64,000 nucleotides of DNA from Armatimonadetes bacterium Uphvl-Ar1 (GTDB lineage Bacteria > Armatimonadota > Fimbriimonadia > Fimbriimonadales > Fimbriimonadaceae), in contig CP021423.1 of NCBI GenBank assembly GCA_002162075.1, positions 124,001 through 188,000 on the forward strand, read 5' to 3'. Each line of letters starts with the position of its first letter. Positions within the stretch are counted from its first letter, which is position 1. Under the pieces are notes generated by a model. The model was not told the origin of the DNA. It did no database searches and saw only the letters and a program-made list of their open reading frames with translations. Of the stretch, positions 35,412 through 44,671 are shown one piece after another. Position numbers and translations under genes: made by a program.

Positions 35412-36231
35412 GTCTAATCTCCCGGGCAAATTGCTTCACGGCTTCTCTGAATGGTTCGACCATTTGGATACTCATTTCTACATCTTCCTTTTTAGCTTTC
35501 TCAGGTGAGCCGTAGTCAAACATGGGATCTGGATCATATTCGAAGAATAACTGACAGAGCTTTGCATAGTCTTCGCCACCCAACTTTGCAAGCAAGGCTA
35601 GACCGAGATCTAATCCAGCACTCACCCCGGCTCCGGTCATGATGTTGCCGTCTTCAACAGTTCTTTTGTTGACTGGTTTGGCCCCAAATTCAATAAGGAG
35701 ATCGCGCGCGGCGAAATGACCGGTTGCCTCTTTTCCTTTGAGAAGTCCGGCGGCACCAAGAATGAGACTTCCGGTACAGACAGAAACGATGTGGTTTGCT
35801 CTTTTGCCTCGATCGGCAAAAAACTTGCGAGTTTCTTCATCTTGCATCGCTATAAGGGTGCCCTCAGTCCCCCCTCCAACGAACAAAACATCCAAATCTT
35901 TAGGACATTCATCAAAGGTGGTGTCGGCAATGATCTGAATTCCGGTGTCGGCAGTGATTGGCCCTTTCTGTTTAGCTACAATTCGGACTCTTCTGTCCAT
36001 TAGTGCCCATAGGAATTGATAGGGCCCAATGAGATCGAGGACAGTGAATCCTTCATAAATCACCATCGCTATTGTTGGGGCGTCGGCCGGCAAATTTTTG
36101 TATCGATCTGGATGGTCTAGTTGTCCGTCGCCGTTATTGTATTGTTGTTGTGCGATAAGATTCATCCACCCCAACATTGGGGTGAATGCAGACAATGTGA
36201 GTCCCGCTTTTAGAACATCTCTTCGATTCAT
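35398..36231 (-). CDS. Tat-exported DJ-1/PfpI family protein
   Basis: The 277-residue product starts [10 protein letters not shown], a twin-arginine signal, so it should be exported folded. The rest is a DJ-1/PfpI/ThiJ domain with [23 protein letters not shown] and the nucleophile elbow [13 protein letters not shown], as in isonitrile hydratase-like members. The catalytic Cys is present. ATG 36231 overlaps the TGA of the preceding prepilin-like gene, so upstream in-frame codons are not used. The neighbours are redox proteins, suggesting a role in oxidative or electrophile stress. Confidence 0.85.
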   Translation of the reverse strand: MNRRDVLKAGLTLSAFTPMLGWMNLIAQQQYNNGDGQLDHPDRYKNLPADAPTIAMVIYEGFTVLDLIGPYQFLWALMDRRVRIVAKQKGPITADTGIQIIADTTFDECPKDLDVLFVGGGTEGTLIAMQDEETRKFFADRGKRANHIVSVCTGSLILGAAGLLKGKEATGHFAARDLLIEFGAKPVNKRTVEDGNIMTGAGVSAGLDLGLALLAKLGGEDYAKLCQLFFEYDPDPMFDYGSPEKAKKEDVEMSIQMVEPFREAVKQFAREIRHEKE

Positions 36232-37043
36232 GGTTGTTCCTCCTGACCACCGTAGAAGTAGTCGTTTGTTGTTGTTCCTTTCATGACATAGCCAATGTTG
36301 AGTTGCTTTCGCCTGGGGCCAGTTGATCGGACGACGGGCTTGAAACCTTTCGCATGTCCGTCGAGCCATACAACGTTGGCGATTCCGCCATTGTGACGCC
36401 CGTGGGTTGTTTCACAATACTGATCTTCGCCAAAAAGGTCTCCGCATGAAAGGGGAGTTAGCCAGGCGTACTTTTGCAGCGGCATTGGCGTGATAGAGTC
36501 TTCGTAAGCTGAGTCCGTGAACACGATGGTTTCGGCGGGTCTTTCAAAGCTCGTTAATGACTTAGGGTCGTAGGAATACCGGGCCAAGAACGATTGCGGT
36601 CCGGGGCCATAGAAGTCGCCATACCCTCCGAGGTAAAAGTAGTTATATCCGTAGTCGGTGTATCCCCACTTACCTTGCTCGGGTATTCCTTTTGCTGTGG
36701 GATCACCCATGATGTCAACGTTCTTTTGATAGGGGTAGAGAGGTGATTCTTTTGGATTGGCACCAGCACCTCCTGCCATGAGTCCGCCGGTAACCGAGCC
36801 ATACCAAAGGTAATTTTTCCCGGTTAGAGAAAAATCTTTCATACCGGAGGCGACAGACATATCATCGTAGTCTCCTGCGTAAAGTTGGAATGAAAGTCCG
36901 AGTTGTTTGAGGTTGCTCAAGTCTTGGGTCCGTTTGGCGGCGCCCTTTGCCTGGGCGAAGACGGGGAACAAGATTGCGGCGAGGATTGCGATGATCGCAA
37001 TGACGACGAGAAGTTCAATGAGGGTAAATGCTTTGTTTTTCAT
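36228..37043 (-). CDS. Prepilin-like protein with H-X9-DG end (DUF1559 type)
   Basis: The 271-residue product has the prepilin N-terminus [14 protein letters not shown] and the typical [17 protein letters not shown]. The mature domain includes Y-A-G-D-Y-D-D and ends with [14 protein letters not shown], the H-X9-DG motif of the DUF1559 group common in Planctomycetes and Armatimonadota. These are exported pseudopilin-like proteins of unknown function. It precedes the DJ-1 gene with a 4-nt overlap. Confidence 0.85.
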   Translation of the reverse strand: MKNKAFTLIELLVVIAIIAILAAILFPVFAQAKGAAKRTQDLSNLKQLGLSFQLYAGDYDDMSVASGMKDFSLTGKNYLWYGSVTGGLMAGGAGANPKESPLYPYQKNVDIMGDPTAKGIPEQGKWGYTDYGYNYFYLGGYGDFYGPGPQSFLARYSYDPKSLTSFERPAETIVFTDSAYEDSITPMPLQKYAWLTPLSCGDLFGEDQYCETTHGRHNGGIANVVWLDGHAKGFKPVVRSTGPRRKQLNIGYVMKGTTTNDYFYGGQEEQP

Positions 37044-37061
37044 TTTCTTTATGGTTGTATG

Positions 37062-37091
37062 TGTGGCTGGGGGATTGGACCCCCAGCCACA
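37062..37091 (-). other. Perfect intra-operon hairpin
   Basis: TGTGGCTGGGGG and CCCCCAGCCACA form a 12-bp stem with a 6-nt loop between two cluster genes. No T-run follows on either strand, so an RNA-stability or processing site is more likely than a terminator. Confidence 0.65.
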
Positions 37092-37100
37092 ACTTATCGA

Positions 37101-37637
37101 CTAGAACATGCAGCCGCGTTTGGGAGTTTGCGGAAGCGTTTCTAGATTAGGGGTTTTGAACTCGTGCCCATGCTTCTGAGTGATGTCAATGATCTCGGCC
37201 ATGTTTTTCTGCGAAAGCCCTTCCCAGAGTTTTGGCCATTTGGCTTCGGTCTTGGTGGCGACCATGGACATATCGAAGCTCCGTGTGGCTTTGAAACCAT
37301 TCACCAGGACTGCACTTTGATCGGCGATGATCGGGAATTTCGCTTTGATTTTCTCAGCTTCTCCCTTTGCATCGACTTCACTCCCGACGGTCACGCCAAT
37401 GATTTGGACACTGTCCCCCAAGTCTTTTTGGAGACTATTGAGGGCAGGTGTGAGACTTGGATTCGCCGGACAGCCTAGTTTAAGGAAGACCAGAATTGTT
37501 GGCTTCTCCGTAAACGACTTTTGGGTGAAAGTCTTGCCATTTGATGCCTTTGCGTTGAACTCAGGAACCGTGTTTGGACATGCAACGGCGAGGGCGATTG
37601 TGGCCAAAACAAGACCAGTCGTGGCTGCTCTTCGCAT
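37101..37637 (-). CDS. Exported thioredoxin-fold protein C, C-terminal GCxF
   Basis: The 178-residue product has a signal peptide (G-L-V-L-A-T-I-A-L-A-V-A-C-P) and a thioredoxin/redoxin domain: F-N-A-K-A-S-N-G-K-T-F, T-I-L-V-F-L-K-L-G-C-P-A-N-P, I-I-G-V-T-V-G-S-E and F-P-I-I-A-D-Q-S. The single active-site Cys sits in G-C-P-A-N-P, parallel to G-C-P-H-N-P of protein A. The C-terminus is K-R-G-C-M-F. The start codon overlaps the stop of the preceding prepilin-like gene (TAATG), so translation is coupled. Confidence 0.75.
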   Translation of the reverse strand: MRRAATTGLVLATIALAVACPNTVPEFNAKASNGKTFTQKSFTEKPTILVFLKLGCPANPSLTPALNSLQKDLGDSVQIIGVTVGSEVDAKGEAEKIKAKFPIIADQSAVLVNGFKATRSFDMSMVATKTEAKWPKLWEGLSQKNMAEIIDITQKHGHEFKTPNLETLPQTPKRGCMF

Positions 37638-38392
37638 TAGTTTTTCCTCCCTTCGTTTCGGGGGTCAAATGAGCCAGCGAAGATTCCGTTGGCGGTGTCT
37701 CTCCACCACACTTGAGTCCATCTTCCGAACTTAGCATGACCATCTGCAAAGGCGTAGTTTGTTCCTTGCGAGAACGCTAGCAGCTTGACCTCTTTGGTTT
37801 CATTCTTTGTTGCATCCCATGTGAGGTTCTGCATGAAGCCAGACGTGAGTTCGGCAGGGGTGCCCCAGTAGAATGGGTGGAAGTGGTCTCGCGGAGAGAC
37901 GTTATCTTGTGCTAGGGCAAGATAAATGACATTTGCTGGACTGGCGAGTACGGTTTGAGTGGCATATTGACCGCTGTTAAATCCACCACTGAAGTAGGCA
38001 TTTAGGAGATAGCTCGTCCAACGATACGACCACCTTGGATCTGAAGCGGGGGTATCTGGGGTTGGTCGCTCGACACCAGCTGGGGGCCAAAGGGTGCTGC
38101 TATCGCCAGGTGACCGGAAGATTCCCCAGTTTTTGACGTATGGCTGGCACTGCATGGGCCAATTGTTTCCGCGCGACGGGAATGATGTGAGAGGGTATCG
38201 GTCGTCGTAGTCTCCGGCGTAGAGCATGAGGACGGTTCCGAGTTGTTTCACGTTGCTGAGATCTTGTGTCTTTTTGGCCGCGACTTTCGCTTGCGCGAAG
38301 ACGGGGAACAGGATTGCAGCGAGGATTGCGATGATCGCAATGACGACGAGTAGTTCTATGAGCGTGAAAGCACGCGTGGTTTTGTTTTTCAT
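37637..38392 (-). CDS. Prepilin-like protein (DUF1559 type)
   Basis: The 251-residue product has the prepilin N-terminus [14 protein letters not shown] followed by A-Q-A-K-V-A-A-K-K-T-Q-D-L and Y-A-G-D-Y-D-D, closely related to the protein at 36228. Its end has F-A-D-G-H-A-K-F, the DG-H motif. It is the second gene of the minus-strand cluster, coupled to the thioredoxin-like gene C. The repeated prepilin + redox pairing is notable. Confidence 0.85.
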   Translation of the reverse strand: MKNKTTRAFTLIELLVVIAIIAILAAILFPVFAQAKVAAKKTQDLSNVKQLGTVLMLYAGDYDDRYPLTSFPSRGNNWPMQCQPYVKNWGIFRSPGDSSTLWPPAGVERPTPDTPASDPRWSYRWTSYLLNAYFSGGFNSGQYATQTVLASPANVIYLALAQDNVSPRDHFHPFYWGTPAELTSGFMQNLTWDATKNETKEVKLLAFSQGTNYAFADGHAKFGRWTQVWWRDTANGIFAGSFDPRNEGRKN

Positions 38393-38474
38393 TTTTGAGA
38401 GTTTCAGGTGCAGTTGGCACCTCTGATAGGCCCCAAGAGGAGTTGGGGAAGATATCGAAACACAGGGTTATTGA

Positions 38475-38909
38475 CTATGAGTTTGGTGGAGGGATAGGAG
38501 GGGTATCGGGTGTTGATAATAGCCGTGATGTTTGTCGCAAGAAAGCTTCATGAGGGAATGGTTGGGCCAGTTGCTGGAGGTTGAAGGTTGGATCGCAAAG
38601 CGTCGGAGTCGGAACCAGACTTGACAGATTGATTGTGTCTAGTTCGGATTGTTGCTCGATTTTTTCTTTATCGGCGCAGAGGCACTGTTTGAATTCTTTG
38701 TCTCCGGGTTGGGGGGACTTGATTTCTCCATCGGCGGATTGGATTTTCTGAATAGCGGCAGTTGGGCAGTGCAGTCCGGCGACACTTTTGGGAACATAGA
38801 TTTGGGGAGCGCAATGGATAAAACAGATGATCGTTGCAAGGACTAATCTTGCAACTTCGGAGACACCTTGAAAGATGATCCGTTTCATCGCTGTCTTAGA
38901 GTCTGGCAT
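38475..38909 (-). CDS. Secreted hypothetical protein with CxC pair
   Basis: The 144-residue product (or 137 from ATG 38888) has an N-terminal membrane or signal segment (L-V-L-A-T-I-I-C-F-I-H-C). The mature part has G-L-H-C-P-T-A-A, then K-Q-C-L-C-A-D-K and a single later Cys, and ends with a Pro/Ser-rich tail. The family is not recognised. The 82-nt gap to the prepilin-like gene holds an AGGTGC..GCACCT hairpin. It is the first gene of the cluster and might bind a metal or act with the redox proteins. Confidence 0.5.
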   Translation of the reverse strand: MPDSKTAMKRIIFQGVSEVARLVLATIICFIHCAPQIYVPKSVAGLHCPTAAIQKIQSADGEIKSPQPGDKEFKQCLCADKEKIEQQSELDTINLSSLVPTPTLCDPTFNLQQLAQPFPHEAFLRQTSRLLSTPDTPPIPPPNS

Positions 38910-38991
38910 TCAAGTTGTGATGTGGGTGGGACTTACTGGTGAGAATGCGGGGTTCGGGAAAGGAGAGTTGCGTGGGGGCCGGGTTTTTCGC

Positions 38992-38997
38992 TAGGAT
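38992..38997 (+). promoter_or_regulatory. -10 element TAGGAT, leaderless type
   Basis: TAGGAT ends 6 nt before ATG 39004; TTGCGT lies 18 nt upstream as a possible -35. Confidence 0.5.
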
Positions 38998-39003
38998 AGA
39001 GAT

Positions 39004-39723
39004 ATGCGCGTTTGGTCTCTTGGTTTGACGGGGATTTTGGTGGGGGTTCTGCCGGGATTGGGGTTTGGTCAGACGGTGATTCAGGATTTTGAGACGGCGG
39101 CGTTGGAAAGTGGGACGCTTTTTCGTCAGCCTCGTTACAGTGGTTCAACATCGGGGTTGTTGGAGTCTCAGTTCAATTTGGGCCGCGTTGTGCGGATGGG
39201 GACACCTGCCTCTAATTTGGCGGGGGCGGGTCAGCAGTGCTTTGAGGCGCAGTTTGAGTTCAAGTGGAATCGAGCGGCGAAGTGGTGCCGTTTGACGACA
39301 TTCAATACGGCGGGGACACCGAACCCTTATGTGGACGTGTCGCGGAAATTGCGGATTGATTTGTGGGTGAATGCACCGGTTTATTTGGCGGCGGGTTTGC
39401 GCGAAGTGGGGGGTGTGGGGGCGATTGGCGCGAATGGTGGTACGACCGGGAGCATTGAATGGGTGGCAAATTCGGGTTTGGGAGGGCCAGGTGGTCAACC
39501 TAATGGTCAGATTTTGACGGGAGGGGTTTGGCAGACGGTGGAAATTGATTTGGGGGCGATTCCGAAGGGGGTTTTGGCTCCGGGTCGGGTGTTGAACTTT
39601 GCGGGGGGGAACAATATTTTGAATGCGCCGGGTGGTTACACGTTGGAGCATTTGGCGTTTAGCGGATTGGATCAGCATTACACAGTTCATGTTTTAATTG
39701 ACCGGGTATACATGGTTCCCTGA
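39004..39723 (+). CDS. Secreted hypothetical protein, jelly-roll-like
   Basis: The 239-residue product has a signal peptide (L-G-L-T-G-I-L-V-G-V-L-P-G-L-G-F-G-Q). The mature part is beta-rich with Q-D-F-E-T-A near its start and L-R-I-D-L-W-V-N-A, the kind of pattern seen in carbohydrate-binding jelly-roll domains, but no named family is certain. Its stop overlaps the ATG of the epimerase gene (TGATG), so the two are co-transcribed. Confidence 0.65.
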   Translation: MRVWSLGLTGILVGVLPGLGFGQTVIQDFETAALESGTLFRQPRYSGSTSGLLESQFNLGRVVRMGTPASNLAGAGQQCFEAQFEFKWNRAAKWCRLTTFNTAGTPNPYVDVSRKLRIDLWVNAPVYLAAGLREVGGVGAIGANGGTTGSIEWVANSGLGGPGGQPNGQILTGGVWQTVEIDLGAIPKGVLAPGRVLNFAGGNNILNAPGGYTLEHLAFSGLDQHYTVHVLIDRVYMVP

Positions 39724-40819
39724 TGGTGATTGATCGCGTCCGGTTGTATCCTTATTCGATTGGGCGGATTTCTCCGTTCCGGATTGCGACGATGACGTCG
39801 TATTCGGTGGATGGGGTTTTTGTGGCGATTGATGCGGGGGATTTGACGGGTTGGGGGGAGGCGTTACCGTTTCATTCGATCAATGGCGAGACACAGGGAA
39901 CCTGCATTGAAGCGTTGAAGTTTTTGGGTCAGTTTTTGATTGGGCGTGAGTTTTTGGCGGTGGGAAGTTTGGTTACGGCGCTGAAGGGATTGTTGCCAAC
40001 GATGACGACGGCGGCGGGGGCGATTGATGTGGCGTTGCATGATATGGTTGGTCAGAAATTGGGGGTGCCAATTTATCAACTGTTTGGTGGAACGAACCGG
40101 GAGTTGCCGACGGATTTGACGATTGGGATTGTTGAGCCGGAGGCGGCGGGGGTGCGTGCAGGGGAGATTGTGGCGGAGGGGTTTAGGCGGATCAAAGTGA
40201 AGTTGGGGGATGGGGTTGAGAATGACGTTGCGCGGGTTTCGGCGGTTCGGGAGGGGGCCTCGGAGGCGTTGATCCGGGTTGATGCGAACCAGGCTTATGA
40301 TCGAGAGACGGCTTTGGTGGTTCTGAATGAGATTGCGGAGTTTGGGGTGGAGTTTTGTGAACAGCCAGTGCGGCGGAAAGATTGGGCGGGGCTGAAATGG
40401 CTCCACGAGCATGCGGGGGTGGCGGTGATGGCGGATGAGAGCTGCTTTGATGCGGAGGATGCATTTGGTTTGATTTCGGGGGGGTGTTGTAGTTTGGTGA
40501 ATATCAAGTTGTGTAAGAGTTCGGGGTTGATTGGGGGGCGGGAGATTGCAGCGGTGGTGCGGAATGGTCACGGTCGGTGCATGGTGGGGGGCATGGCGGA
40601 GACGCGGCTCGGGGTTACGGCGAGTGCGCATTTGGGATGCAGTGATTCGGCGATCGAGTTTTTTGATTTAGATGCTCATACGGGTCACACGGAGGATGTG
40701 ATTGAAGGTGGGTTGGAGATTGTGGGGGGGCGGTTCGGATCGGGGATGAGCCGGGGCTTGGGGCGAGGCCGAAGGCGGAGTTTTTGGCGGGGCTTTCGAT
40801 GACTGAGGTCAAAAAATAG
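39723..40819 (+). CDS. Enolase-superfamily dipeptide epimerase (frame broken at 40724-40730)
   Basis: Members of this group epimerise L-Ala-D/L-Glu or similar dipeptides from cell-wall recycling. The capping domain is at the N-terminus. The barrel has the Lys motif I-K-V-K-L-G-D-G, the metal ligands in R-V-D-A-N-Q-A-Y and E-Q-P-V, and D-E-S-C-F-D. The uncorrected frame ends at 40802 with an odd basic stretch; one extra G in the G7 run at 40724-40730 gives the normal G-D-E-P-G-L-G-A-R-P and a stop at 40817-40819. The exact substrate is not fixed by the sequence. The start overlaps the preceding stop. Confidence 0.82.
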
Positions 40820-40841
40820 CCTGCTGGGGAAGCAGCAGGCT
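40811..40841 (-). terminator. Terminator of PEP-CTERM gene 2
   Basis: On the minus strand AGCCTGCTG and CAGCAGGCT pair perfectly and are followed by ATTTTTTG. The stem also serves the end of the converging epimerase gene. Confidence 0.85.
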
Positions 40842-40875
40842 GAACGAACCTTTGTTCAATGAACACAAGGGTGGG

Positions 40876-41754
40876 TTATATCTTTCGTTTTTTGGCGATG
40901 AGGGCGGCGAGGGCGAGGATGGTCATGGTTGCGGGTTCGGGGACGGCGCCATAGTCTGCTCCGGAGGCAGCAGAGAAGCTCCAGCCGGTGGCGATGTTGC
41001 CGCTGGCGTCGTATGCGATCATGCCCACGAGGGTGATTGTGCTGTCGAAGTCGGCAGTGCTCAACAGGTTTGCGCCGTCGAAGTAGTCGTAGGTGTGGTA
41101 GGAAACGCCGCTTGTGAACTGAACCGAGTGAGCGATTTGATTATTGAGCGGGGTGTATTTTTGGGTGATGAAGGTCGTGTTGACGATACCGTTTTGATTG
41201 GGAACGGCGTTGAATATTTCTTGCGTGCCGTTGTTTGTAACAATGAGATTGGTGTAGGGATTATCGCCGGTCATTACGCCATCGACTTGGTAGAAGAAGT
41301 TCACGGTGAATCCGGCTCCGAGTCCGGTGTAGGTAAAGACGTCGGAGAATGATGTTGATCCGGCGATGAGAAATGTGTCGGCCACACCTTGGGGGTTCAC
41401 TTGGCCCGACGTGGGGTTGAAGTACCAGGCATTTGAGGAGCTAAAGAAGTTGTTTTGGATGGAAGCGGTTGCGGATGCGCGGAGGATTCCGTAGTTGGCG
41501 GAAGCAAATGCTTCGGCATTCAGAGTCATCGTTTGAGGGTCATCGTTGCCATCGACCCCTGAAAATGACTGAGTGTGGTTGATTGAGACTGGACTACCCG
41601 AGCCACTGAATTGGGTGTCGAGGGAGATGTTTCCTGAGTTGAATCCAAATGTGTCGTTATTGCCCGCGGATGCTGAGGCGATGGAGGTGCGGGTTTGGGC
41701 AAATGCGGCTTGAGTGAGAATGAGGCCACCGAGAATGAAAGCAATTTTTTTCAT
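40876..41754 (-). CDS. PEP-CTERM protein, paralogue 2
   Basis: The 292-residue product has a signal peptide (I-A-F-I-L-G-G-L-I-L-T-Q-A-A-F-A-Q) and an Asn/Ser/Thr/Gly-rich beta domain. It ends A-V-P-E-P-A-T-M-T-I-L-A-L-A-A-L-I-A-K-K, the tripartite PEP-CTERM signal, so it should be sorted to the outer surface by an exosortase. It is closely related to the next gene upstream (41840-42718), a tandem duplicate of the same length. Its function is unknown. A terminator follows. Confidence 0.85.
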   Translation of the reverse strand: MKKIAFILGGLILTQAAFAQTRTSIASASAGNNDTFGFNSGNISLDTQFSGSGSPVSINHTQSFSGVDGNDDPQTMTLNAEAFASANYGILRASATASIQNNFFSSSNAWYFNPTSGQVNPQGVADTFLIAGSTSFSDVFTYTGLGAGFTVNFFYQVDGVMTGDNPYTNLIVTNNGTQEIFNAVPNQNGIVNTTFITQKYTPLNNQIAHSVQFTSGVSYHTYDYFDGANLLSTADFDSTITLVGMIAYDASGNIATGWSFSAASGADYGAVPEPATMTILALAALIAKKRKI

Positions 41755-41773
41755 GGTTTTGACTGTTGCGGCG

Positions 41774-41819
41774 TAAAAACGCCCCTCTCCTAACTTAACA
41801 GTTTAATGAGAGGGGCGTT
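41774..41819 (-). terminator. Terminator between the two PEP-CTERM paralogues
   Basis: AACGCCCCTCTC pairs perfectly with GAGAGGGGCGTT around an 18-nt loop; on the minus strand a T-run follows. The two paralogues are therefore mostly transcribed separately. Confidence 0.85.
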
Positions 41820-41839
41820 ACATAGCCGTTACACAGAGG

Positions 41840-42718
41840 TCATTTCTTACGTCTTTTTGCGATGAGGGCGGCGAGGGCGAGGATCGTCATGGTTGCGGGT
41901 TCGGGGACGGCGCCGTAATCGGCTCCGGATCCACTGTTGAATGACCAACCATTGACGACGGTACCGTTTGCGTCCTTGAGCACCATTCCGGTCAGGATGA
42001 CGGTGCTGTCAAAGTCGGCGACTCCGGAGATGTTGGTTCCATCGGGTGAGAATTCGGTGCGATGATCGAATTGGCTAAGGATATTGGTGGAGTGGTTCAG
42101 AATGCCATCGCCGATGGAGAAGTTCTTGGTGACGAAGGTTTGGTTGATCGTGTTTCCGTCGTTGGGGGTGAGGATGATGCTGTCGAAGTCTTCATCATTT
42201 TCGACCAGGATGGAGTGGTAAACGGCGCCGCCGCTAAATGTTCCGGTGATTTGGTAGAAGAAGTTGACGGTGACGGCGGGTCCGATGTTAGTGTAGGTGA
42301 AGACATCGTTGTATTGGGCTTGGCCGAATGAGATGAGGTAGTCGGGGGTTCCGTTGTGGTTCACTGATCCGGTATCGGAGTTGTAGTACCAAGGGTTATT
42401 TGAGTTGTAGAACGAGTTTGTGACATTTCCTGTGGCATATGTTCGGAGGATTCCGTATTCGGCGCTTGCCAATGCTGTTCCGGCAAAACTCATCGTTTGT
42501 GAATCTCCGTTGCCATCAATTCCTGAGAAGGTCTCATTCCCGGCGGCAACAATGGTAGTGCCGATGCCACTGAAATCCGAAGCGAACGCATTGATTCCAA
42601 AGTTTTCGAAACCAGTATTCCCGGCACCAATTGCGACGTAGGAAGTGAGGGACTGGGCCGAAGCGACGGAGGCAACAGCGAAAAGGGCAAGAGTTGCGGA
42701 GGCGGTGGCGAATTTCAT
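41840..42718 (-). CDS. PEP-CTERM protein, paralogue 1
   Basis: The 292-residue product has a signal peptide (L-A-L-F-A-V-A-S-V-A-S-A-Q), a repeated pattern of T-F-S-G-I-D-G-N-G-D-S-Q-T-M, Y-F-S-like Tyr/Asn-rich strands and a terminal V-P-E-P-A-T-M-T-I-L-A-L-A-A with R-R-K-K. Shared phrases with paralogue 2 (G-I-D-G-N, Q-T-M, V-N-F-F-Y-Q, G-S/A-S-G-A-D-Y-G-A-V) run the whole length. The tandem copy probably arose by duplication. It is divergent from the SARP-like gene, 106 nt away. Confidence 0.85.
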   Translation of the reverse strand: MKFATASATLALFAVASVASAQSLTSYVAIGAGNTGFENFGINAFASDFSGIGTTIVAAGNETFSGIDGNGDSQTMSFAGTALASAEYGILRTYATGNVTNSFYNSNNPWYYNSDTGSVNHNGTPDYLISFGQAQYNDVFTYTNIGPAVTVNFFYQITGTFSGGAVYHSILVENDEDFDSIILTPNDGNTINQTFVTKNFSIGDGILNHSTNILSQFDHRTEFSPDGTNISGVADFDSTVILTGMVLKDANGTVVNGWSFNSGSGADYGAVPEPATMTILALAALIAKRRKK

Positions 42719-42811
42719 AGCAGTTCGTTCATGGTAACAAGTCGACCATTACACGACCATTACAAAACATTTCAATTGAAAAAAGTGGGCCATATGTTGT
42801 TCGGAACGGTT

Positions 42812-42817
42812 TAGACT
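42812..42817 (+). promoter_or_regulatory. -10 element TAGACT, leaderless type
   Basis: TAGACT ends 7 nt before ATG 42825. No -35 element is clear. Confidence 0.45.
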
Positions 42818-42824
42818 GGTAGGG

Positions 42825-44602
42825 ATGGAGATTTCGGTTCAAATCTTAGGTGATCCGGCGGTATTGGTGACTGGTCAGACCAAGCCAGTGAGCGTGAAGA
42901 GCTTGGGTCGGGTTGTAATTTTTCTGGCATTATTACGGGGGGCGAGTGTGGACCGCAACGATATGGCGGCGGCACTTTGGCCAGGAGAATTGCCGGACGT
43001 ATCGGCGAATCGGCTCCGGGTTTCACTGAATCGGGTGCGTGGGTTGTTGGGGCACCATTTGGATACGGATCGGGAGAGGGTTCGACTTTCGGGGATTTCG
43101 GTTGTGGTGGATGTCTGGGAGGCTGATGATCGCTTGCGAGAGATTTTGGACGAAGTTGATCATAAGCACCAGTTGGCGATGCTTGCAGGAGTGAAGGCGG
43201 AGCTTGAGAGCCGGGGTTGGCGACAATTTTTGGGACTTGACCGTGGGGGTCGCTTAAGAGTTGGGATCAGATTTGCCGAACGGCGATATTGCGGATGGGT
43301 GAGCTCGCAGCTGATCAGCGGGATTGGGAGTTGGTTGATTTAGCATGGCGGGCATCGATTGCTCGGGGGGACTTTGACCGAGTGTTGAGCGAGCAGTTCT
43401 TGGTAGCTCATGATGAACGGGGGATTTTAGATGCGGGATTTAAGGAAGTACGGCAGTCAGCGGTCGGGCTTGAGATTGATCTAGAAAGCGAAGAGTTTGT
43501 AGCGGTTCGGAATTTTTGGCAAAAACTGAGAGAGAGTGATCTTAGGGGTGGGGGTTTCCGGTCTAGTCATTTTCAACTTTTAGGGAGGTCAATGATTGAC
43601 CATGTTGATCGCCATGCTGATTTGCTTGCGGAATTGATGACGGGATTGGAAGTTCAGGCGCAGATGCTGTCGTCGCCGGCTGAGTCTTTGGAGTTGTTGG
43701 ATCGTGTTCAACGAGAATTGGAAGTGGGGAGCAAGAATTGGGTTGCGATTGAGGTCGCACGGTTGCTGTGCTACTCGACGCTTTATGATTCTCAGCAGAT
43801 GATTGCGATTGGGGAGGGTCTGTTGAAGTATGAATTGACGCCTCATCAAGCGGGTCGCACTTGGATGAGCTTGTCTTTCGCACTGTTTCAGCTTCGCAGG
43901 TGGGATGAAGCCTTTGTAGCGATTCGCAGTGGTCAGAAAGTGACTCGAGAAGCGGGATTTGAGGATCGATATCAAGTTGGGCTTGTTACCGAGGGGGCGT
44001 TTTTGTGGCATGTCGGGGAGGCTGAGAAGGCTCGGGTTATCTACGACGATTTCCTTTCCGCTTTTGATCCTGATCAAAGCACGTTTATTGGGTTAAATTG
44101 GGCGATTGTTCAGTCGAATTATGGGGTTGTGGAGCTGGTCTTTGGGGATATTCAGGAAGCTCGTCGCCGGGTTGATTTGTCTTTTGGGATGCGCGACCGG
44201 ATCAATATGGAGCAGTCCATTCCGATGCTCCTTTGCTTAATGGGAGTGGTTTATGGTCGGTGCGGAGATATTGAGGAGGGAGTAGACCATGCGGTTGAAG
44301 GTTTGAAATTGACTTATTGGCGGGGGTCTAGCAGGGAGGGGCAGATCAACTTGGAGTGGACTTGTGGATTGCTAGTACTGGGTGGATTTCGAATGGAAGC
44401 ATTTAGCTTGATGGAGTGGATAAAGGATTGGCGGCAACGAACGGGGCATTTTCGGTCCGTGGCCGAATTACGGTTCGAAGCGAGTTTGGGTTTGGATGAT
44501 CTGAAAGGGGCGCAGAGTTTGTTGAGTTCTGATCAGGCATATCGGGAGGTGATGAGCTTTACGATCAAGCTGTTGCGGCGTATTCAGGGCCGGACTTGTT
44601 GA
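42825..44602 (+). CDS. SARP/BTAD-like transcriptional regulator (frame broken at 43245-43249)
   Basis: The N-terminal 95 residues form a winged-helix DNA-binding domain with L-G-R-V-V-I-F-L-A-L-L-R-G, L-W-P-G-E-L and N-R-L-R-V-S-L-N-R-V-R, as in SARP and AfsR/BTAD regulators. The following part is a TPR-like helical domain (for example A-E-K-A-R-V-I-Y-D-D-F and G-R-C-G-D-I-E-E-G-V-D-H). The frame shifts at the G5 run 43245-43249; one more G joins them as L-D-R-G-G-S-L-K-S-W-D-Q, about 592 residues. There is no ATPase domain. Targets are unknown; the divergent PEP-CTERM gene is a candidate. Confidence 0.75.
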
Positions 44603-44659
44603 GTGAGATTTGAGGCTTGTTTTCTTTGCGGGCTTGCAACGCCGTGGACTCGGGGCAGG

Positions 44660-44665
44660 TAGATT
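44660..44665 (+). promoter_or_regulatory. -10 element TAGATT, leaderless type
   Basis: TAGATT ends 6 nt before ATG 44672 inside the 13-mer GGTAGATTGGGTT shared with 18988-19000; TTGCAA lies 20 nt upstream. Confidence 0.5.
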
Positions 44666-44671
44666 GGGTTC

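Noticed and set aside
35412-35429. Longer start of thioredoxin-like protein B
   Set aside because: The six extra residues precede the basic, signal-like start M-K-R-S-K and lie deeper in the DJ-1 gene.
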